This document shows, one piece after another, positions 21,505 to 32,720 of a DNA stretch of 64,000 nt; positions within the stretch are counted from its first letter, which is position 1; each line of letters starts with the position of its first letter. The notes beneath the pieces are model-generated. The model worked only from the letters and a program-made list of their open reading frames with translations, was not told the DNA's origin and made no database searches. Origin of the DNA: Coprinellus micaceus (lineage: Eukaryota; Basidiomycota; Agaricomycetes; Agaricales; Psathyrellaceae); assembly GCA_951394405.1 (NCBI GenBank), contig OX596337.1, forward strand, positions 2,728,001 to 2,792,000. Reading direction: 5' to 3'. The translations under genes and the position numbers were made by a program.

Positions 21505-24500
21505 ATGAAGGCGCTCAGCATCGCGTTTGTCGTCCTGAGCCTCAGGAGCGTTGCCGGGGTGCTAGGGGCGGCCATCCAGGTCCCCCTTTCTACCCCAAGG
21601 ACAAGTGGAGTCGAGGGTGAAGGTGAAGGAGACTGGGAGATTGCGAGTAAGTGGTGTTTTGGAACACCTAAGGAGTGCACGGGTGCTGATCATGCCGACC
21701 AACTCTCGCGCTCGCTCTGACCACTGCTCGGCTCCTTGGCTTCGACTCCGCCTCTCCTCCCGCTCGTCGCGCTCATCTATCTACGACCACTACGATGGCC
21801 GATAAACTATAGAACCCAACAAACGCCTACACGGCCGCTTCCTGCACATCACCGACATCCACCCCGATGGGCACTACCGCGCAGGCACCGCCGAGATCAA
21901 GGCGTGCCACCGCAAGCATCCAACGAACAAGAAGAAGAATGTAGCTGGATATTACGGGACGGCGTATTCGTGAGTTTTCTGTGTCTTTTCTTTATGTTTA
22001 ACTTTGTGTGGGGGAGGCATCGCTTCTTCAGAGTTAACCTACTACCCGGTCCGATATGTTGAATCGAATCCGCGACCAAGTTCAAGGCTCGGCTTGGATA
22101 CGTTGTGCGATTGAGCATATAGCATATCGCTGGATGCATGTGGGGAACGAAAGCTAACTGTATCCAGGAGCTGCGACTCGTCCTTCCGCCTCGCGAACTT
22201 TACGCTTGATTATATTGGGAAGAACTGGGCGAGCGAGATTGATTTTGTCGTCTGTAGGTTCTCCTTCCTCCTTCCTTTGGAGTTTGTATTGTGCTCACAC
22301 GACCGATTGTATAGGGACGGGAGATAGCGCTCGGTACGCACGTTCCCCATCCTCAAAGTTGCTCAGACCCTCGAGGCCTTTTCGCCTTGCTCCATACATG
22401 CTTCCTCGGGTCTAGTACCGACGAGCTGGCGGCTTGCTCTCCTACTTACGCTCGTGTGACCATTGAACTAACATCGCCGACGATAATGGCAGGCACGACA
22501 ACGACCACTCCCTGCCTCGAACGCCGGAAGAGATCTTTGACCTCAACCGCGCGGTGACGGCAAAGATGGAGAAGATTTTCGTCAAGCGGGGCATCCCTGT
22601 TGTACCTAGTCTTGGTGGGCCTCCCTCCTTTCCTCCTGCCTGTTTTCCTGGTCTCCGGCCACTTTCATTTCATTTCCCTTTCGTTTATGCTCCAGCTTTT
22701 CTGGAATTCCACGGTTCATTCGACGTGGGGTCGGGCTGGAAGGACGGGATTGCGAAATCTTGAGTTACTTTAGCTCAAGCTCCGTCCTATCTCTTCGTCG
22801 TTGGCGCGGGCCCGCCACCTCGAGTGTATTGGAGGGTGGTCTTCTGACCCTTCCAAGCCGTTCTTCTTCTCCACTCTTCTCCCTCCTCTCTGTTGCGTTC
22901 ATCTCCCGCTTTGTGGCTCTGCGTTTTTTCCCATCTTCCCGAACGGTGTCTTGGATTCCACCTCATGCCTTGATTTTCTTCCCGATAAATGTTTTGGTTT
23001 TGCCCTTTTTACTTGATCACGTTCCCTCCCGAACTCTTGATTGAGCTGGTTGTATTGACGCCTCGTGTTTTCTTCTAGGGAACAACGACATATGGCGTAA
23101 GTGGCGCTTCGACTTGCTCTGCAGGGTCTGGAACTGACCGTGACCCAATGACCTGTTCTTCCTCCCTCGTGTCACTCCCGGCTTCCAATCATCAAACGCC
23201 TCTCGGGGACCCGACCCATATCCGCTCGACGTGCACGATAAACTTTAACCCAACCCCTATCGATGCAACTATGACCGCACCTGAACTCGATTTGAATGCT
23301 GTGAACGACTTCACTTCACCTTCTCATTACCTGCCTAAAACAGCACACGTACGTCCAACGTTCCTCACGGGCGACTATTATTAGACGCCCGTGCTAACCG
23401 TGTTGAATGTGCTAACGTACTCTCTCTCCTCCATTCTTTATCACCCTCGTTCGTTGTGGGCGCCTCTTTCTCCGTGAACATTCCGGGCATCTTCTCGCCC
23501 TCCCGTCCGTGCTTTGTTCAAATGGCCTTGCTAAACATAGAATATCATGGCTCCAGGTGCGTTTGGCGAATCACAAAAGTTACCAAGGGAGGACTAAACT
23601 CGTATACAGGACCTAATCGTGTTACGACGGAGTTTCTCTCGTGAGTACCCTTCCAGTCACATTTCCTTCCTTTCCCGCTCGTACCTTCCTCCAGACTCCT
23701 TCCTATCGGCGCCTAGTAGGCGCAAGAAGGAAGGAGGTGTGGGATGCGTACTTGCCTAGGATTGGATAGTTGGGTTCTTTCTAGCTAATGTGTTTGTAGG
23801 ATTTGGGAATCGTTCATCCCGTTCACTTACCGCCAAGTGTTCCACCGAGGCGCCTACTATGCGCGTACGATTATACCCGACCAACTTGCCATTATCAGCT
23901 TGAATACCCTCTATTTTTACGATTCGAATTCGGGTGGGTTATTTTATTCTTGGGTTCGCACGAACTCCATCGCCCCTCCTTCCTGTTCCCCCTTGGTCGC
24001 CTTTCTTCCTCACGCCCTCTTCGATAAGAATTCCACTGACGATCGGTTGATCTAGTTGTGAACGGGTGCCCGTGGGGAGACGAAGACGATCCAGGCAATC
24101 TGGAGCTGGATTGGCTGGAGGTGCAGCTTGAATCTTATCATCAACGAGACATGAAGGTGTATGTCACAGGGCACGTCCCCCCGTCGCCTGGCAACTACTT
24201 CCCTGAATGCGTAAGCTCGTTTCCTGTAGGGGTATTCTCGTGGAAACTGATGGCCCTTTAGTTCGTTCGATACTCTGAGCTGGCTCTGCGGTACCAGAAC
24301 GTGATCCTTGGCCATCTGTTCGGGGTGCGTCTAACCGCGACTAATGAAAGGCATGTGTTCTGACGAGATGGCGACGGACAGCATATGAATGTTGATCACG
24401 TACGTTGGATGTTTCTGTTTGGAAATGGGGATGAGGTAGATTGACGCCCGTGTGCAGTTCTTCTTCCTCGAGTCGATTGATCTGGACATTATCCCAGACA

Positions 24501-25274
24501 ACGAAAAGGAGATACGGACGGCTGGGAACGATCTGGCGCTGTACGATGTGCTGCTTGCGGAGTACTCTGCGCTGCCGACGCGGAAAAAGACCAACTATGA
24601 CGAGTACGCAGTGGTGAACGTTGCGCCGAGCGTGGTGCCGGACTACCTGCCGAGCTTCAGGATCTACTCGTACAACAACACGGAGGGGATGACGACTGCG
24701 GGGAAGAAGAAGAAGCACCCGACGAAGCCGCCGAAGCGCAAGCACGGGAGGGAGCGCGGGGAGAAGGGCGACAAGAAGAAACACTGCAAGGAGGAAAAGT
24801 ATCGGAAGTCGTGGAAGTGTCATCTGAAGGAGGCGTGGAACTCTGATGAGGAAGCGCCTTCTCGAACGAACAGGCAGTGGTCGCCGTTGGGATATGCACA
24901 GGTACGTCGTGGATGCGGTTGTGATGGAGGGCGGGTCAGCTGAGAGGGATGATATTTTGCAGTACAACATGCCAAACTTGGACGAGGCGGACAAGAGTGT
25001 GAAGCCGGTGTTTGAGCTGGAGTATGTGACGTTCCCGGTGGAGATGGTGGCACCGCCTGGGGTGCAGGGGGAGGAAGAGCTGATTCCGCTGCGGCACCTG
25101 CCTGCTGAGCTGAAGGAGGCTGCGGCAGAGGGCAGCAAGAGCCGGTACGCGCCATACAGCATGCGGGACCTGACGATCGGGTCGTGGGTGCGGCTGGCAC
25201 GGCGGGTGGCAGACTCGAAGCGGGTGAAGCTGAGGAAGCGGTACAAGAAATACATGTTTGGCGGGGGCTATTGA
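21505..25274 (+). CDS. PPN1: Endopolyphosphatase PPN1
   Basis: Vacuolar calcineurin-like metallophosphatase that cleaves inorganic polyphosphate. A hydrophobic N-terminal signal/anchor (ALSIAFVVLSLRSVAGVLG) is followed by metal-site motifs in order: GRFLHITDIHPD, WTGDSARHDNDH, VPSLGNNDIWPHNI, APGPNRV, then TIIPDQLAIISLNTLYFYDSN, VTGHVPPSPG and NVILGHLFGHMNVDHFF. The order D-x-H, GDxxxHD, GNND, GH, GHxH is that of the superfamily. The C-terminal half has a very basic Lys/Arg insert (about 24695-24810) and ends in a charged tail (SWVRLARRVADSKRVKLRKR). Exon structure is unusual: exons of 19, 18, 5, 16 and 30 bases (22316-22334, 23079-23096, 23344-23348, 23541-23556, 23611-23640) and introns up to 464 bases. 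PPN1 family identity is secure; the vacuolar location is from the family. Confidence 0.9.
23344..23348 (+). other. 5-base micro-exon of PPN1
   Basis: CACAC is flanked by ...AAAACAG before and GTACGT after. Splicing 23096 to 23344 and 23348 to 23541 gives TGG CCA CAC AAT ATC, i.e. Trp-Pro-His-Asn-Ile, exactly the conserved PPN1 stretch after Asn-Asn-Asp-Ile-Trp. Without it the frame is lost. Inferred from frame and family conservation only. Confidence 0.65.
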
Positions 25275-25485
25275 GTGTTTGTACATGTTGTAGCGAGTAG
25301 CCAGGGCAACGGGGACAGCGAGTGCAGGGTGGTTACGCCTCTCATTCCACAGCCATCTGGTCCAATTGAAGCGCCTGCGTGCATCTTGTCCCTGCGCACT
25401 TCTCTGAACAGGCGCACCCACTCTCTTTCTTCTTCTTCTTCCCTGCTCTTTTTTCTTTGGCGCTGGCCCGCTGCACTCGTTTGAC

Positions 25486-28396
25486 ATGACTGCGCTCAAC
25501 ATGCAGATGATGCCCTCCTCGCTCGACTTTCTGCCCATCCACTCCCGCTCAAACTCCGTCTCCTCCTCCTCCACCCATTCCAGCCACTCGCGGCCCCAGT
25601 CCTCGCACGGGCCCCTCCGTTCTCTTGACGAGGACATGTACCGCGCCTCCTACGGCCTCCACGATCCCCATCCCATGCACCCCCCAAACCACAACATCAC
25701 AAATCCGTCCCTCAAGGGCCCCCATCGCTCCAGCCACCACCGCGCACGAGTCGCAGCGTCCCCCTACCCCCGCGACAGCGAGAGCGTCCACTCCTCCTCC
25801 AGCGAGACCGAGGACCTCTCCCTCTTCCTCGCAAACCCCTCTCCAGACTACAATCCCATGTACAACCACCCCCAGCACCACCACATGCACCCCTCCCAGG
25901 ACCCCATCCACACCGCCGGCGCATTTGGCAGGATGAACATCAACAATTCGGATCCCCACGGCCTCGAGAAGCTCGCTGCAGCCGTCCGCGCTGCCACCAC
26001 CACCAGCGCCTCAGATAGGGCCAAGCAGATATTTGTCCAGGCCTGGTCAGTCCCCCGCACCCACACCCCCTATTGTTCTCTTTTTCTCATACCCGCTCCC
26101 CTAGGCTCTCCGCAAACTATGCCCCCTACCCTGATGGGAATGTTCCACGACAGGGCCTGTACTTCTCTTATCGAAGGGTTTGTGATCAATATGGAATTCC
26201 TCACATAAACACCGCCACACTGGGCAAAGCCATCCGCCTCTGCTTCCCCACCATTAAAACCCGCCGTCTGGGAGTCCGAGGGAACAGCAAGTATCACTGT
26301 GAGTAGCACCCCCTCTACGCTTTTTCGGCTCATTGTGACGCTCGGGTACAGACTGTGGGATTAGACCGGCTACACAGGCGGAATCCGACTGGCTTCGCGA
26401 ATATGTCGCCAAATCGAACGCTCAAGCAAACGCAGCCCGCCAGAACAAGGAACAGGAGTCGCAGGACCGCGATGGGCGCTCGGACGAGGATGAAGACGAC
26501 GAATCGGAACCGGGCTCAGCCGCTGGGTCCAAGCGCAGCTCCCTGATCCTCTCTGGCGACTCGGTCACAGCTTTCACCGTCCACGATGAGATGAGCGACA
26601 AGACCCCCACGGCCGCCAACCTTCTTTCCCAAGCGCAGTCATCACAGCGTCCGGCCGCATACCACGAAGCCTCGATTCGCAGGCACCCGCAGCACGGAGG
26701 CGGATTGGATCTGCAGGCACACTCCCCCGCCAGCGCCACGGCCTCGGCCTCTTACATGAACCCGGCGCAGAACCTCAAAGTCAGCCAGCTCCCGTCCTTC
26801 CCCTCCATTGAAGACGCGATCGGTGCGACGGGCGGCAACACTCCCCACAATGTCGCCGCGCGGGAGATTTGGGGCAGCTTCCAGATTCACCTCGATTCGC
26901 TGTTGGACTGTATGCGCTCGTACCGAACCGATCAGTTTGAGATGAAGATTCGGGGCTTCTGGTCAGGTTTGAACCCTACGCTTCGCGAGATTGTGCACGC
27001 TCCTGCGATTGCTGGGATCATGGCGAGGGCGGATGCCATCCTTTACGACGTAAGTTGCAATCTTTGCACCTGGGCGCTTACGTTCTGATTTTTCCTTGGT
27101 AGGAAATTCTCGAGTTCATCCGGTCGCAGATGCTTTCCCCTATTCCCTCCCAGGCTTTGACTAGCCTGCGCCAACTCGCTGGAAAGATGGAAAAGGTTCT
27201 TTTGTTCTCGCTCGAGGGGTATGGAAACACCTTTGTGGAACCCAAGGTCGAACTCGGCGCTCGTTTCGGCCATCTCGTTCGTAAGTCCACTCTCTTTTAG
27301 CACTTGAAACGTCTTTTTTAAACTTCTGCGTTCAGTCCGCTACCTCGACATTTATCAGGTCACCCAGGCTCTCAATACAGTCGTCACCAACCCCAAGCAG
27401 ATGGCAGAGATGCGCCGGTCATGGTCCAAGGTCGATTTCGAGTCCGTTCGAAACCAATCGGCCCTGGTTTGCAATTGCCGGCATGAAGATCTCGTCCAGC
27501 TCTTGGAGGTCGAGTTTACCTCTCTTTTGGAGACCCTACAGAAGAGCCAGGAGCCCGTTCACGAGGTGATGGCCTGGGCGGACAAGTGCTGCGACACGTT
27601 CATGGCCTCTGGGCGCACGAGCCACGCTGCCCCTGAGGAGAACAGGACGATGAACTCGAGGAGTGTGCTGATTCGCTGGGGCTATGTTACGAGCCAGGTC
27701 ATGAGGGATTTGGTGGGTATTCTTTTCAATTCAGTCCTCGTGTTTCAGCGGCTCATATATCAACGAAGACTATCCGAAGCGACCCCGCATTTGGCGCATT
27801 CCAGATTTTGAAACTTTTCTTAGAGTGGGTTTTTTGTATTCTCTCCCATCATCCCCGTGTACTAATCCGTCCTCCTTAGCGACTGGATCGCCGTTAATGT
27901 TTTGCGGACCGTTGCGCTATCCACCAACTCGGTAGCTGCGTCTGTCGAGCCCATGATGCACCAGCAGTACTACTCCATGTCGCCTATGGCCGGTCAAGAG
28001 ACCTTCGGCACTACCCTCGACGCCCGGTCGACACACGCCGGTATGATGGCTCAGACGCCCACATCTTCGACCATGCTCGCGGCTCTGCAGCAAGACGCCT
28101 TCCCGGTCGGCGGCCTCGACTCGACAGGGTTCGGCGCGGACGCCTACGGCACAATGGGATACATGGACACCTCGGTGGTGCAGGACGACGCCGCGCACCA
28201 GGCGGCGATGGGGTACGGAGGCGACTTTGGCGCTGCGTTTGATGGACAGTCGTTTGGCGCCCCTCAGGATTTAGGGGCTGCCCTTGGGAGTTCGAGTGCG
28301 AGTGTGGCGGGTACTCCGGCGAGTGTTGGGGAGTCGGAGCACCATGATCCTGATTCTGGAAAGTCGGATCTCCAAGGCCAGGGCCAGCCCCAATGA
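25486..28396 (+). CDS. RFX-family winged-helix transcription factor
   Basis: Nuclear regulator with the RFX DNA-binding domain, which recognises X-box sequences. In fungi such proteins act in cell-cycle, DNA-damage or morphogenetic control; which applies here is unknown. The N-terminal part is Ser/His/Pro-rich. The DNA-binding domain starts at the end of exon 1 (AKQIFVQAWLSANYAPYPD), then GNVPRQGLYFSYRRVCDQYG, TATLGKAIRLCFPTIKTRRL and GVRGNSKYHYCGIRPA, containing the RFX-specific RRLGxRGxSKYHY. An acidic stretch (DEDEDDESEPGS) follows. The C-terminal half carries the RFX dimerisation-type helical region (LEFIRSQMLSPIPSQ, QAEMRRSWSKVDFESV-like, VMAWADKC), then a Gly/Ala/Gln-rich tail to the TGA at 28396. 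Introns are about 50-60 bases. It follows PPN1 on the same strand after 211 bases. Confidence 0.92.
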
Positions 28397-28914
28397 AAGA
28401 TGCAGTTCTAACTTTATTCCCTTCAATCCTCCTTTTTTTTTTTCCTTATTCACTCTTCGTACCACCTAGTATTTTATTCGGTTCGTTCGCAGCTTTGCTG
28501 ACATGCTCTCCGCTCACTTGTGCGTTTTCCAAAATATTTTCCTCTTTGTTCTATGTACTTCTGCGACTCTCTCCCCCGACTCGCCTCGGCTTCGGCCTCT
28601 TATTTTATTCACCCCCGCGTCTCTTTTTTTCCCCCCCTCTTGTAGCCTTGTTGTCCGATCTCAAACGAACTTTCTTGGTACCCTGAAGAGTTGTTGGAAT
28701 ATCTATTTCCTAACCCCATCCCTTCCCTTCCCTGCTTCTTCCTTCCCTTTCTGCCTTTGTTCCACTCCACCAAACCATCACCTTCCCTTGGGCCCCTTCC
28801 ATACGGTTATCCGAAATCATCGTCGTAGTTGTATCAATTGAAACCTTATACCTTGCCACGCTCCTTAATAGTGTAACCCTCCCCCAAGTAGCTTTGCTCG
28901 ATCTCTTGTTATCA

Positions 28915-28940
28915 ATATATATATTCTCTCTCTCTCTCTC
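28915..28940 (+). repeat. (AT)n(TC)n compound microsatellite
   Basis: A short AT-dinucleotide run passes directly into a run of TC dinucleotides. No coding frame crosses it. Confidence 0.85.
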
Positions 28941-29198
28941 GTCTACATGTTTTTCGTATCCACCGAGCGCTGGAGCGCCTCTCATTCGTACTGGCCCTAT
29001 CGACATAATCACTCACCTGAGTGAAGCACGCTCTCTTCTTTCATCTCCTCTAATTATTTAGTCGAAAACAACCCCTACGTAGCGGTTTGTTGAATGCCTA
29101 CTCACCTTTCGTTGCATCAATGCTGTGCGCCCGTCCACCCACCGTTACTTGCGCATCCGTCTGTAAGTACGGTCATTCCATGTCCACCACGCAGGCTG

Positions 29199-29274
29199 GA
29201 ACACGAGGCATGAACCTCTGCGCCCGATATGAGGGCCGGTCACGACATGCACGCCTCGAGCATGCCTCGTGTTC
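29199..29274. repeat. 14-bp perfect inverted repeat with 48-bp spacer
   Basis: GAACACGAGGCATG (29199-29212) and its exact reverse complement CATGCCTCGTGTTC (29261-29274) flank a 48-base spacer that holds a partial extra copy (GCCTCG). The structure ends 131 bases before the next ATG. It could form a stem-loop in RNA or be paired binding sites. Confidence 0.7.
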
Positions 29275-29405
29275 TCGCCGAGGGAAGATTTGGACAATTA
29301 AATGATATAAAATTGCCTCTCTTGACCGACACCTTGTTCTTACCACGACTCCTCACGACACCTCACGATCCTCCCTACCCCGACTTTTTTGAACGACTAG
29401 TAGGA

Positions 29406-30064
29406 ATGCCGTTGTTTCGAGAGAACCCTGTCCGGTCTGCGGCTGTAGGTCAGTGCGATTGCCGACGCCCAACTGTGCGGGGAAACTGAGGATACTGATT
29501 GGGTTGACTGGGCCGGATTTGTAGCTGCTGGTGCTGTGGCAGTTGGACACTTTATTACGACGTTTCTAGCGTCTCCCAGTGCGTTGCGTTTTTCTTGTTG
29601 GCAGAAAGAGTGGGGGTGTTTACCGGGAATCGAACAGATGCGTCCCAGTTGGTGCAATCCTGTGTCGCGATCGCGGCAATAGGGGCACTTGTCGGGCTGT
29701 ATGTGCCTTCCTTGCTCTGAAATGAGCTTAGGGAAAGCTCGAATAACTTATGGATACGTCTATAGGATCATCCTGCACCACCGACAGGAAGGACAACTCT
29801 TGACGCAGGACCAGGAGGAGTACATCCTCATTGGCGGCCTCGCGCTCACTTGGATTGGTGCGTATCCCCGTGACATCACTGACTGCGCTCTCTCTGACCA
29901 CGCCGACAGTTGTCGTGACTTCCTGGAGGGCCTTTGGCAGTGGCGGAAGCGGTGGAGGAGGCGGATCCTCGAGGGGCGGCGGAGGTTGGGGATCTACGCC
30001 CAAGGGCGGCAAGGGCGGTCCATGGGATGATTATGTCGTCGAGGAGTATTATGATTGGTATTGA
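29406..30064 (+). CDS. Small three-span membrane protein with Gly-rich tail
   Basis: Not assigned to a named family. Five exons give a protein of about 130 residues: MPLFRENPVRSAAV, AAGAVAVGHFITTFLASP (span 1), NASQLVQSCVAIAAIGALVG into LIILHH (span 2), a loop RQEGQLLTQDQEEY, ILIGGLALTWIVVVTSWRAF (span 3), then a tail of Gly runs (GSGGSGGGGGSSRGGGG) ending in an acidic aromatic patch (WDDYVVEEYYDWY). Splice sites are consistent (GTCAGT, GTGCGT, GTATGT, GTGCGT donors). Small size and three hydrophobic helices suggest an organelle or ER membrane protein; nothing more specific can be said. Confidence 0.7.
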
Positions 30065-30470
30065 GTGGATCCTCGCTGATTAGAATTCGAGAAGCAAAGG
30101 GGGGGTTCTGGCCTGTATGATTGTAGTCTACCGTATCTATTCGATTGACTGGCAAAGGATTCTGACATGAGCTTGGCCATGGTACTGGTTCGGAAGAGAC
30201 CCGGCGTTCAGACCAGGTCGGTGGTTGCCGAGCTTCGTTACTTACATTGGTCATAACTCACACCTCTTGCTTGTGCAATCACTCGCACTGCACGCCTTCC
30301 CCCCAGCGTCTGTTTCCTTTTCTTCTGCGTTCTACCTCTCCCTTGGCACTCCAGCGCCGTTGCGGATCCTACTGCCCAATCGAATCTATTTCAAAGCGAA
30401 CTTGGAGGTTGGGGGAGAGCACTATGATAAGTCCCATGGGATACCCTTCGTGTCCGTGCAGAGGCTGATA
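30065..30470 (+). other. Intergenic before UBC8
   Basis: About 400 bases between two plus-strand genes; probably 3' UTR plus the UBC8 promoter and 5' UTR. No gene or clear motif was recognised. Confidence 0.5.
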
Positions 30471-31534
30471 ATGTGCTCTGTTATCTACTCCAATAAACGT
30501 CGTATCGAGACGGACGTGGCGAAGCTGTGCGTTCACAGCACCTTCCTGCCCGATGGCAGACATCTGGAGGCTGGACTCGTCGAGCTGACTACATGGTATC
30601 TTCTGGACACAGGTTGATGTCGGATTTCGAGGTGAACCTCGTGAACGATAGTATGCAAGAGTTCTGTGTGCGGTTCTACGGCCCAGAAGAAAGTACGCAG
30701 AGTCTTCCTGAACACTCGCGCTGATAGTCGAGTGGCTAACCACCATCTGGAACGCACCCTCTCTTCATCTCACTCTGGTCCCGCCCTTCGTGACTCCACC
30801 CCCTCGCGCGAACCCCTATCGCCACTCCGGCTTTGGTGCCCACAGCACCATTCCAGGGCGGTGTATGGAAGATCCACGTCGAACTTCCTGATCAGTACCC
30901 TTACAAGTCGCCAAGTATTGGCTTCATGAACAAGATCTTCCATCCGAACATCGATGAACTGTGCGTACCACCTATTATTACCGTGGCATGCGAGACCAAG
31001 TCTGGAGGCCGTGCCGTCCTTCCGTGTACCCCCTTCCCCATCCCATTTTCGTTCTATCTCGCATTTCGGTGGACGTTATAACTGACTTTTGTGTGGCCTT
31101 ATCTCTCTGTCGCAGAAGCGGGTCGGTGTGTCTCGACGTCATTAACCAGACATGGTCGCCTATGTTCGGTGAGATCATCTCCCGCCGTCCCACCGGTGCT
31201 TCCGAGTTCTGACAGAAGGATGGGGCAGATATGATGAACATCTTCGAAGTGTTCTTGCCTCAGCTTCTGCGCTATCCCAACCCCAACGATCCGTTGAATG
31301 GGGAGGCTGCTGCTCTGCTAATGCGGCACCCGAAGGAGTATGAGCTGAAGGTCAAGGGTGAGAGGAGCCACTGGCTATGCCTACCTTTGGTCGAAGGTTA
31401 TCTGACGGTTATGGTTCGCAGAGTACGTACAGCGGTACGCAACCAAGGAGGCTGCAGACTCCTCGGGTCCGAAAGACGACGACGACGAAGATGAAGAGAT
31501 GAGCGACATGGGGAGTATCAGCGACGATGAGTAG
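30471..31534 (+). CDS. UBC8: Ubiquitin-conjugating enzyme E2, UBC8/UBE2H type
   Basis: E2 enzyme that carries ubiquitin on a catalytic Cys. Yeast Ubc8 works with the GID/CTLH ligase on gluconeogenic enzymes; the same partner here is inferred. Exons join as [89 protein letters not shown] (active Cys in VCLDV), [39 protein letters not shown] and [16 protein letters not shown]. The C-terminus is acidic ([15 protein letters not shown]), as in yeast Ubc8. The ATG at 30471 gives a Cys-containing leader [11 protein letters not shown] that differs from the usual short MS-type start, so the first codons are less certain. Confidence 0.92.
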
Positions 31535-31877
31535 GTGCTTAGCGTTCTCGTTACCGTCAGTGGGATATTTGGACCTTTCACATCTCATGTGCGATCCCTG
31601 GAGGTCATGCATTGTACTACCACCTTTTATCGCCCCCGCCTACTTTACCCCACCTCACCCTTCCCCCCGACAATTATATCATCACTCTTCCTCGTCGGTG
31701 TGTTCCCTTAATTCTTCGCCGGCCCTTGACTTCGCGACCCATCTGTACTTTTGTTTGACTGGCGGAGGCTCCGGTTTCGTTTCCTCCTTTCACCGTGATG
31801 TATTACTATATTACAGGAAATTATACAATACAATACAAGATACAAGATAAGCAGGGTCGGGGCAAGGGGGCGAGAGA
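31535..31877. other. Intergenic, convergent 3' ends of UBC8 and THOC5
   Basis: Pyrimidine-rich sequence after UBC8, then an AT-rich part with repeated TACAATACAA-like words near 31826-31850. No gene is seen. Confidence 0.55.
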
Positions 31878-32720
31878 TTAGCTGAGGCCCAAGGCGTTCT
31901 CGTTTTCTATCGGAGCGACGAGGTCGCCGACCTTTTTCTGGACATCTCCTGCCGCCTGTTGAACAGCATTGATGACATGCCGTATGAAAATAGGTGGAAG
32001 TGGCGTACCTTTATGAGTTGGTCAATCTGTGACTTGACGTTATCAGCCGTAGCTGCCTTTGCTTTGCTCTCCTTGAGCAGGTCTTCCTTTTGTTTGATCA
32101 ATTCGCGCTTCCTCTGGTCGAGTCTAGATGGGCGGACGCGTTCGGCATGTGACAATGCGGGGGGAGAAGGAGGCCCACATACCGTTGCCGTTCGGCGAGT
32201 TCAAAGCTCAAGCGGTTGAGCATCAGTTGATGTTCGTCCGCCAACACCTCTGGCGTACGTGCTGCTTCCGGAGCCAGCTCCTCGAACTCATCCAGCGGGT
32301 GCAGCGGCACGTCCTGGTAGATGGAACTGTCCACTATGCAAGTCAGCTCACCGGCGAACGACGACCAGGCAACAAAGCGCAACACAATAAGAAGACTCAC
32401 GCGAATTGGCGGCATTTTTCGATTTCCCGCTCCAGGTGCCTCTTCTCGTAGAGCAGGTTCTGCAACCCGAGGGAACTCTGGTCCATCTCTGTCCTCGCAT
32501 CTCCGGTGGTCTCCTTCTTGGTGCGGGTCGCAGTGTTTGCGGCCCTGTTCAGGTATTTCAGGCGGGCAATGAGAGCCCCGGCGCGGACATGGAGAGCGGC
32601 TGCATCGTTGTTGGGGCCGTCGTCGATGTCGGCGAGGTCTCTGAGCTTGTCGAAGACGTCCTCGGCAGCGGTGTAGAAGTCAAAGTCAGGGGCATTGTCT
32701 ATAGGTTTGTAGGAGGGCAT
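31878..32720 (-). CDS. THO complex subunit 5 (THOC5/FMIP) homologue
   Basis: Component expected in the THO/TREX mRNA export assembly in the nucleus. About 230 residues from four exons: MPSYKPIDNAPDFDFYTAAE, ALIARLKYLNRAANT, LGLQNLLYEKRHLEREIEKC (the family hallmark: leucine-rich helix, then Tyr-Glu-Lys and H-L-x-x-E-I), IYQDVPLHPLDEFEELAPE, HQLMLNRLSFELAERQRLDQ (second hallmark, H-x-L-x-x-x-R-L-x-x-E-L-x-x-R), and a coiled coil LIKQKEDLLKESKAKA ending NENALGLS. Animal THOC5 is much longer; short fungal forms keep only this coiled-coil N-terminal part. It is head-to-head with G6PD, 204 bases between start codons. Confidence 0.82.

Larger units (their letters stand above)
28397..29405 (+). other. 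Intergenic: RFX 3' UTR and upstream region of next gene
   Basis: About 1 kb with no supported gene. The first 500 bases are strongly pyrimidine-rich (long T and C runs), like a fungal 3' UTR. It then holds an (AT)n(TC)n microsatellite at 28915-28940 and a 14-base inverted repeat at 29199-29274. Confidence 0.6.

Noticed and set aside
22760..23044. Open frame inside the long PPN1 intron
   Set aside because: Hydrophobic and Ser-rich low-complexity translation with no homology signal; the intron boundaries are well supported.
24341..25255. 304-codon open frame antisense to PPN1
   Set aside because: Overlaps the long last exons of PPN1 on the other strand, and the Arg/Pro/Leu composition is typical of antisense of a Lys/Glu-rich exon.
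29615..29645. tRNA-like B-box (GTTCGATTCC on minus)
   Set aside because: The flanking bases cannot form a T-stem and there is no A-box; the segment coincides with the 3' end of an intron.
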